Shown piece after piece: positions 53,321 through 58,741 of a DNA stretch of 58,741 nt; the stretch's first letter is position 1; every line of letters starts with the position of its first letter. Under the pieces are notes generated by a model that was not told the DNA's origin, made no database searches, and saw only the letters and a program-made list of their open reading frames with translations. A program made the translations under genes and the position numbers. The stretch is taken from contig NZ_LMUY01000020.1 in assembly GCF_009765685.1 (NCBI RefSeq), positions 1-58,741 on the forward strand, read 5' to 3'. This DNA is from Acidisphaera sp. L21. GTDB lineage: Bacteria > Pseudomonadota > Alphaproteobacteria > Acetobacterales > Acetobacteraceae.

Positions 53321-56300
53321 GCCTTCGCCTCGATCGCGGGCTGGTCGGGTGCAGCGGCGTGCTTTGGCCGCGGCTTCACCCGGAACACGCCCAACACGGT
53401 CACGAAGAACACCGGCACGAAGAACACCGCCAGCAGCGTCGCCGTGACCATGCCGCCCACCACCGCCGTGCCGATCGCGATCCGGCTGGCCGCACCCGCG
53501 CCGGATGCGATCGCCAGCGGAAACACACCGCAGACGAAGGCGAGCGACGTCATCAGGATCGGCCGCAACCGCTCCCGCGCCGCCTGCAGTGCCGCATCGC
53601 GCAGGCTGGCGCCCTCATCGAAGAACTCCTTGGCAAATTCCACGATCAGGATCGCGTTCTTCACCGCCAGCCCCACCGTGGTCAGCAGCCCCACCTGGAA
53701 ATACACGTCGTTATCCAGCCCACGGCCCCAGGTGGCCAACACCGCCCCCAGCACGCCCAGCGGCGCCACCATCACCACCGCGAACGGGATCGGCCAGCTT
53801 TCATACAGCGCCGCCAGGCAGAACAGGATGACGATCGCCGAGATCGAATACAGCGCCGTCGTCTGCGACCCGGCCTGCTGCTGCTCGTAGCTCAGCCCGG
53901 TCCACTCGATGCCCACCCCCGCCGGCAATTTACTGGCGATGTCCTGCATCGCCGTCATCGCCGTGCCAGTGCTGCCGCCCGGCCCCGGGCTGCCCTGGAT
54001 TTCGAACGACGTCTCGCCGTTATACCCCTCCACCTTCTGCGGCCCCACCAGCCATTTCCCGCTGGCGATGGCGGAAAACGGCACCAGCGTTCCGCTGGAG
54101 TTGCGCAGGTACCATTTGCCGATATCGTCCGGCAACATGCGGGCATTGGCCTCGCCCTGCACGTACACCTGCTTCACCCGGCCCTCCCGCATGAACTGGT
54201 TCACGTAGGTGGACCCGAGCGCGCCCTGGATCAGCGTGTTGATGTCGGCATTGGCCACGCCCAGCGCGTTCGCCTTGTTGTTGTCGATCACCAGCTGATA
54301 CTGCGGCGCGTCCTCCAACCCGTTGGGCCGCACCGCCGCCACCCGATGGTCCTGCGCCGCCATCCCCAACAACTGGTTGCGCGCCGCCAGCAACTTGGCA
54401 TGCCCCAAATTCGCCCGGTCCACCAACTCCATGTCGAAGCCGGACGCATTGCCCAGTTCCATCACCGCCGGCGGCTGAAACGCGAAGATCATCGCCGCAC
54501 GGGACCCCGCGAAATGCGCCATCAGCCGCCCTGCGATCGCCGCCCCCGATTGCGACGCCAGCGGCCGCACCGACCAATCCTTCAGGCTGATCGCCAGGAA
54601 CCCGGCATTCTGACCCTGCCCGCCGAAATTGAACCCCACCACCGAGAAGGCGGACACGACATTGTCCTTCTCCGTCTTCAGCAAATAGTCGACGACGTCC
54701 TTGTTCACCTCCGCCGTCTGCTCCGCCGTGCTGCCCGCCGGCAGCGCCACCTGGCCGAACAACAACGCCTGGTCCTCATCCGGCAGGAACCCCGACGGGA
54801 TCCGGGTGAACATGTACCCCATCGCCGCCACGATCAGCACGAACGCCAGCATCGACCAGATCGACCCGCCGATCATCCGCCCCACACCGCCCACATAGCC
54901 GCGGTTCAGCCCATCGAACCCGCGGTTGAACCAGCGGAACGGCCCCCGCTTGGCCGCCCCATGGCTCGGCTTCAGCAACGTCGCGCACAGCGCCGGCGTC
55001 AGGATCAACGCCACCAGCACCGACAGCACCATCGCCGACACGATCGTGACCGAGAACTGGCGGTAGATCACGCCCGTCGACCCACCCAGGAACGCCATCG
55101 GCAGGAACACCGCCGACAGCACCAGCGCGATGCCCACCAGCGCGCCCGAAATCTGCTCCATCGATTTGCGCGTGGCGTCCCGGGGGGACAGCTTCTCCTC
55201 CGCCATCACGCGCTCGACGTTCTCCACCACCACGATCGCGTCATCCACCAACAACCCGACCGCCAGCACCATGGCCAACATGGTCAATGTGTTGATGCTG
55301 TAGCCCAGCACCGCCAGCACCCCGAACGTGCCCAACAGCACGATCGGCACCGCGATCGTCGGGATCAGCGTGGCACGGAAATTCTGCAGGAAGATATACA
55401 TCACCACGAAGACGAGCACGATTGCCTCGATCAGCGTCTTCACCACCTCGGTGATCGACAGGGTGATGAACGGCTCGGTATCCAGCGGATAAACCACTTG
55501 CAAACCCGGCGGAAAGAACGCCTGCAGCGTCTTCAACTCCGCGCGCACCGAGTTTTCGGTCGAAAGCTGGTTCGCACCCGGCGCCAGCTTCAGCGCGATG
55601 CCCGCCGCCGGCTGGTTGTTGTACGCCGACGTGATGGAGTAGGTCTGCGCCCCCAACTCTACCCGCGCCACATCCTTCAGCAGCACCTGGGACCCGTTGG
55701 TGCTGACCTTCAGTAGCAGGTTCTCGAACTCTTCCTTCGTCTCGTACCGCGTCGGCCCGATGATGGTCGCGTCCAACCGCTGGCCCGGCGTGCTCGGCAG
55801 CCCACCCACTTCGCCCGACGAGACCTGGATGTTCTGCGCCGTAATGGCGGCTACCACGTCGCCCACCGTCAGCGCGTATTTGTACAGCTTGCCCGGGTCC
55901 ATCCAGATCCGCATCGCATACTCGGACCCGAACAGCGTGAAGTCGCCCACCCCCGTCACCCGCGTCAGCGGATCCTGGATGTTGGAGGCGATGTAGTCCG
56001 AAATATCCTGGTTGTTCATGCTGCCATCGGTGGAGATGAAACCCACGACCATCATGAAGTTCTTCGTCGCCTTGGTGACGCGAATGCCCTGCTGCGTCAC
56101 CTCCGCCGGCAACGTCGCCTCCGCCAGCGACAGCTTATTCTGCACCTGCACCTGCGCGATGTTCACGTCCGTGCCCTGCTTGAACGTCAGGTCGATCTCC
56201 ATCGACCCACTGGCCTGCGCGGTGGAGGCGATATACTCCAACCCGTCCAACCCGTTCATCTGCTGCTCGATCGGCCGCACCACCGTATCGGCCACCGTCT

Positions 56301-56463
56301 GCGCCGAAGCGCCCGGATACGTCACCGTCACCGCAATCTGCGGCGGCGCGATCGTCGGATATTGCGCGATCGGCAGCTGGAAGATCTCCACCCCGCCGAC
56401 CAGCATCAGAATGAGCCCGATGACCCAGGCAAAGACCGGGCGATCAATGAAAAACGCTGACAT
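53317..56463 (-). CDS. RND multidrug efflux pump inner-membrane subunit (AcrB/HAE1 type)
   Basis: A 1048-residue pump of normal length for HAE1 RND proteins. The N-terminal ARFFIDRP-type start ([17 protein letters not shown]) is present. The proton-relay acids D407 and D408 are in [17 protein letters not shown] in helix 4, and the lysine K935 of helix 10 is in [16 protein letters not shown]. It exports lipophilic drugs with the adaptor and the outer-membrane channel. It starts 12 bases after the adaptor gene. Confidence 0.95.
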   Translation of the reverse strand: MSAFFIDRPVFAWVIGLILMLVGGVEIFQLPIAQYPTIAPPQIAVTVTYPGASAQTVADTVVRPIEQQMNGLDGLEYIASTAQASGSMEIDLTFKQGTDVNIAQVQVQNKLSLAEATLPAEVTQQGIRVTKATKNFMMVVGFISTDGSMNNQDISDYIASNIQDPLTRVTGVGDFTLFGSEYAMRIWMDPGKLYKYALTVGDVVAAITAQNIQVSSGEVGGLPSTPGQRLDATIIGPTRYETKEEFENLLLKVSTNGSQVLLKDVARVELGAQTYSITSAYNNQPAAGIALKLAPGANQLSTENSVRAELKTLQAFFPPGLQVVYPLDTEPFITLSITEVVKTLIEAIVLVFVVMYIFLQNFRATLIPTIAVPIVLLGTFGVLAVLGYSINTLTMLAMVLAVGLLVDDAIVVVENVERVMAEEKLSPRDATRKSMEQISGALVGIALVLSAVFLPMAFLGGSTGVIYRQFSVTIVSAMVLSVLVALILTPALCATLLKPSHGAAKRGPFRWFNRGFDGLNRGYVGGVGRMIGGSIWSMLAFVLIVAAMGYMFTRIPSGFLPDEDQALLFGQVALPAGSTAEQTAEVNKDVVDYLLKTEKDNVVSAFSVVGFNFGGQGQNAGFLAISLKDWSVRPLASQSGAAIAGRLMAHFAGSRAAMIFAFQPPAVMELGNASGFDMELVDRANLGHAKLLAARNQLLGMAAQDHRVAAVRPNGLEDAPQYQLVIDNNKANALGVANADINTLIQGALGSTYVNQFMREGRVKQVYVQGEANARMLPDDIGKWYLRNSSGTLVPFSAIASGKWLVGPQKVEGYNGETSFEIQGSPGPGGSTGTAMTAMQDIASKLPAGVGIEWTGLSYEQQQAGSQTTALYSISAIVILFCLAALYESWPIPFAVVMVAPLGVLGAVLATWGRGLDNDVYFQVGLLTTVGLAVKNAILIVEFAKEFFDEGASLRDAALQAARERLRPILMTSLAFVCGVFPLAIASGAGAASRIAIGTAVVGGMVTATLLAVFFVPVFFVTVLGVFRVKPRPKHAAAPDQPAIEAKA

Positions 56464-56475
56464 CGCCTCGCGCCC

Positions 56476-57681
56476 CTACTTCACCGGCTCGGCCGGCGCC
56501 CCAGGCTTATCGGGTACCCCAGGCTTATCGGGTGCTGCCGGCTTGTCGGGGTCCACCTCCGTCGGCTTCACCGTCGCACCCGGCCGTGCCTTCTGCAGGC
56601 CGTCCACCACCACGCGGTCCCCCGCCGACAGCCCGCTCGTCACCATCCATTTGTCGCCGAACGCGCGCCCCGTCTGCACGATCTTCAGCGAAACCTTGTT
56701 GTCCTTGCCCACCAGCAGCACCGTCGGGTCGCCATGCGAGTTGTGCGAAACCCCAACCTGCGGCACCAGGAACGCGTTGTCGTCCTTGCCCTCCTGCAAC
56801 TCCGCCCGCACATACAGCCCCGGCAGCAGTAACCGATCCGGGTTCGGGAAGATCGCCCGCAACAGCACCGTCCCCGTCGTCTGGTCGACGTTCACCTCGG
56901 AGAATTGCAGCGTGCCCGGCGTCGCATACTTCGTGCCGTCATCCAGCACCAAATTCACCTGCGCCTGGTTCGGGCCGGAGGTCTGCAGCTTGCCCGCCGC
57001 CATCTCCTGCCGCAGCCGCAGCAACGTGGTGCTCGGCTGCGTCACGTCCACGTAGATCGGATCCAACTGCGTCACCGTCGCCAGCACCTGGGTCTGGTTC
57101 GCCGTCACCAGCGCACCCGGCGTCACCGTCGAGCGCCCGATCCGCCCGCTGATCGGCGCCTGCACCTTGGTGTAGGCCAGGTTGATCCGCGCCTGCTCGA
57201 TGGCGGCCTTCGCGGTGGCAATGTCCGCCACCGCCTCCGCCGCCGCTGCCGTCGCATCGTCGGCATCCTGCCGGCTGACCGCCTGCGCCGCGGCCAGCGG
57301 CTTGAACCGCGCCGCCTTCGCCCGTGCCGTCGCCAGCGCCGCCTGGTTGTGCGCCAGCGTGGCAACCGCGCTGTCATACGTCGCCTGGTAGGTCGACGGA
57401 TCGATCTGATAAAGCTGCTGCCCCTCTTTCACGTCCGCACCCTCGGTGAAGATCCGCTTGTAGATCAGCCCGTTCACCTGCGGCCGGACATCGGCGGTCA
57501 GGAAGGCGGAGGTTCGGCCGGGTAGCTCTGTCGTCAGATTTACCGACTGCGGCTTCACCGTCATCACCCCAACCTCGGCCGGCGGCGGCGGCGGGGGCGC
57601 CGCCTTCTTCTCGTCGCAGCCACTCAAAATCGACCCGGCGGCAAAGAGAAGCGGCAGCGCAAGACGCAATGGGTTTGCCAT
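56476..57681 (-). CDS. RND efflux periplasmic adaptor (AcrA type)
   Basis: A 401-residue membrane-fusion lipoprotein. The lipobox is ILSGC with C22. The barrel-sandwich, hairpin (LAHNQAALATARAKAARFKPL) and beta-barrel (TKVQAPISGRIGRSTVTPGALV) regions follow in order. The C-terminal ~25 residues hold imperfect DKPGAPDKPG-like repeats. It is the first gene of the pump operon and lies 105 bases after the TetR gene, with a matching operator between. Confidence 0.93.
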   Translation of the reverse strand: MANPLRLALPLLFAAGSILSGCDEKKAAPPPPPPAEVGVMTVKPQSVNLTTELPGRTSAFLTADVRPQVNGLIYKRIFTEGADVKEGQQLYQIDPSTYQATYDSAVATLAHNQAALATARAKAARFKPLAAAQAVSRQDADDATAAAAEAVADIATAKAAIEQARINLAYTKVQAPISGRIGRSTVTPGALVTANQTQVLATVTQLDPIYVDVTQPSTTLLRLRQEMAAGKLQTSGPNQAQVNLVLDDGTKYATPGTLQFSEVNVDQTTGTVLLRAIFPNPDRLLLPGLYVRAELQEGKDDNAFLVPQVGVSHNSHGDPTVLLVGKDNKVSLKIVQTGRAFGDKWMVTSGLSAGDRVVVDGLQKARPGATVKPTEVDPDKPAAPDKPGVPDKPGAPAEPVK

Positions 57682-57743
57682 TCGAGGTATCCGATCCGGC
57701 GTGAGGGGGATGCCGATACAAACGGCGTCATTACGAGTTATCC

Positions 57744-57767
57744 CTGACGGTAGTCGAAAACCGTCAG
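57744..57767. promoter_or_regulatory. TetR operator-like site before the RND operon
   Basis: CTGACG-N12-CGTCAG, with perfect 8-bp outer arms (CTGACGGT / ACCGTCAG), 63 bases before the adaptor gene. The same arms and spacing recur at 58401-58424 before the TetR gene. Confidence 0.7.
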
Positions 57768-57786
57768 AGTTCGAATCAACTAAATG

Positions 57787-58386
57787 TTAGGTGACGCAAT
57801 GCTTCAGGAGGTTGAGTTGCGCCTTCACCCGGCGTTCGTGGTCCGCACGATCGAATTTGCGCATCATCAGCGGATCCAATGCTGTGATCAGGCAGTCATA
57901 TAACGCAGATGCGGCAGCACCGGCCTCAACCGGTCCGGCGACATCGTGCGCCAGCTGAAAAGCGCCACTTTTGACGCCATCGCGTAATAAATCTTCAGTG
58001 GTATTTAGCACAAACTGATAGTAATCCAAGACAAACTGCCAGCGATTTTTCTTGGCAATTGCTTGCAGCTGCAGAATGTCTTTCTCGTTTTCGAGATGAT
58101 CACGCAAATGCCGGAGTGTCGCCAGATACAACACTTCAATCCGCGACCAATCATCTGGCGCTCGCTCGATCTCCCGCGCAATCCGATGTTTCAGCGTGGT
58201 GAGCTGAAGTTCACCCACCGCCTCCAGGATCGCGTCGCGGGACGGGAAAAAGTTGTAGATATTGGTCGACGACATCCCCAACTCGCGCGCGATATCCGCC
58301 ACGCTCGTCTTGATCGGCCCAAACCGCGCAAACAGCTGCTGCGCCGCCAGCAGGATCGCCTGCCGTGTCTCGTCCTTCGTGCCCAT
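57787..58386 (-). CDS. TetR-family repressor of the RND operon
   Basis: A 199-residue TetR protein with the HTH TSVADIARELGMSSTNIYNFFPS at residues ~27-49 and a C-terminal domain of the TetR_C_7-like kind. It is read in the same direction as the pump operon and lies directly before it. Matching 24-bp operator-like sites lie on both sides of the gene. This strongly suggests that it represses itself and the pump. Confidence 0.92.
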   Translation of the reverse strand: MGTKDETRQAILLAAQQLFARFGPIKTSVADIARELGMSSTNIYNFFPSRDAILEAVGELQLTTLKHRIAREIERAPDDWSRIEVLYLATLRHLRDHLENEKDILQLQAIAKKNRWQFVLDYYQFVLNTTEDLLRDGVKSGAFQLAHDVAGPVEAGAAASALYDCLITALDPLMMRKFDRADHERRVKAQLNLLKHCVT

Positions 58387-58400
58387 GATGTTCCCGACGC

Positions 58401-58424
58401 CTGACGGCAGACATAGATCGTCAG
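58401..58424. promoter_or_regulatory. TetR operator-like site before the TetR gene
   Basis: CTGACG-N12-CGTCAG, the same outer arms and spacing as at 57744-57767, 15 bases before the TetR start codon. It overlaps a second palindrome at 58410-58435. Confidence 0.7.
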
Positions 58425-58435
58425 ACGTCTATGTC
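58410..58435. promoter_or_regulatory. Palindrome GACATAGA-N10-TCTATGTC
   Basis: Perfect 8-bp arms in the gap between the divergent TetR and PadR genes. ACAT half-sites (ACATATCG, AAGACATG) recur closer to the PadR start at 58489-58504. This could be the PadR site, overlapping the TetR site. Confidence 0.5.
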
Positions 58436-58501
58436 AATCGAAACGTTTGGCCTCGCTCGAAACCGCTTGACAGCCGAAAATCACAAGACATATCGTAAGA
58501 C

Positions 58502-58741
58502 ATGATTTATGAACAACGCTGCGCCCGCTTCTCCCACGCCATCCTCCACGCCATTGGCCACCGCAGAGGCGGCGGCTTCGGGCGCGGCGGTGGCGGCTTC
58601 GGCCGGGGCTTCATGGGCGGCGACGGCATGCCCGGCAGCCGCCGCCTCAGCTCCGCCGATCTGCAACTCATCCTGCTGGCCCTGCTCGCCGAACAACCCG
58701 CCCACGGCTACGAACTCATCCGCATGCTGGAGGAACGGTCC
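58502..58741 (+). CDS. PadR-family regulator, 5' part
   Basis: Eighty codons of a gene cut off by the window end. An N-terminal Gly/Arg/Phe-rich segment (HRRGGGFGRGGGGFGRGF) is followed by the start of the PadR winged helix, LSSADLQLILLALLAEQPAH and GYELIRMLEER. Gly-rich leaders of this kind occur in several proteobacterial PadR proteins. The ATG at 58502 is the first in the frame and lacks a clear Shine-Dalgarno. It is divergent from the TetR gene, so the efflux locus may have a second regulator. Confidence 0.82.
   Translation, partial: MIYEQRCARFSHAILHAIGHRRGGGFGRGGGGFGRGFMGGDGMPGSRRLSSADLQLILLALLAEQPAHGYELIRMLEERS

Noticed and set aside
53359-55716. A plus-strand open frame opposite the RND pump gene
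   Set aside because: The Arg/His/Gln-rich translation has no family likeness, and the pump gene is intact on the other strand.

Overview
The window is a GC-rich, gene-dense stretch with short gaps and many ATGA or GTGA stop/start overlaps. It looks chromosomal, from an alphaproteobacterium, and my best guess is Rhodospirillales/Acetobacteraceae. That guess rests on gene content (fdsGBA-D, a Tat-exported oxalate decarboxylase, many sugar-acid and amine catabolic genes) and composition, not on a marker gene. I see no rRNA, tRNA, CRISPR array or insertion sequence. Only the first ~1.5 kb differs in base composition: it is richer in A+T and holds a lone AAA ATPase that looks acquired.

Layout. 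71-1390: AAA ATPase of the COG1106/RloA kind. 1538-4494 (minus): polar amino-acid ABC transporter with a cysteine hydrolase. 4577-9468 (minus): D-galactonate operon, IclR regulator - dgoK - dgoA - decayed MFS transporter - 2-hydroxyacid dehydrogenase - dgoD. 9625-20766 (mostly plus): oligopeptide-type ABC transporter (two permeases, fused double ATPase), an old-yellow-enzyme/FAD demethylase-like protein, a GNAT gene on the other strand, the solute-binding protein, a DAO-type FAD oxidase, and AraC, HAD and Lrp genes. This is probably an uptake and catabolic locus for an N-methylated or peptide-like amine. 20763-23300: a hypothetical protein, hicB with a broken hicA, and a TetR-tautomerase pair with two matching operators. 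23375-28432: a second ABC binding protein, ABC-F, a ClpP-fold secreted protein, a small VOC-like protein and a creatininase-family amidohydrolase.

28586-38566 is the clearest functional unit: a LysR regulator, an oxalate/formate (OFA) MFS carrier, a Tat-exported bicupin oxalate decarboxylase, and an NAD-dependent molybdenum formate dehydrogenase (fdsG, fdsB, fdsA, fdsD) with fdhD. Oxalate would be split to formate and CO2, and formate oxidised to CO2 with NADH gain. Almost identical 22-nt boxes containing GATAG-N7-CTATC lie before the carrier gene and before fdsG, which suggests one regulator for both transcription units.

38553-40683: a VapBC pair, a Gfo/Idh/MocA oxidoreductase and a secreted protein of unknown function. 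40748-50495: a hybrid sensor kinase, pobA with a divergent TetR gene, a DHA2-type MFS pump, a class II aldolase divergent from a TauD dioxygenase, and two coupled low-complexity Ser/Ala-rich proteins. 50629-58741: a Bcr/CflA-type MFS and an RND tripartite efflux operon. Its TetR gene has the same 24-bp operator (CTGACG-N12-CGTCAG) before itself and before the pump operon. A PadR regulator begins at the right edge and is cut by the window.

No single locus here is a proven new system. The strongest leads are the shared operator pairs (oxalate/formate, amine locus, TetR-tautomerase, RND), the Tat-exported oxalate decarboxylase with a changed metal ligand, the AT-rich ATPase, and the Ser/Ala-rich gene pair.
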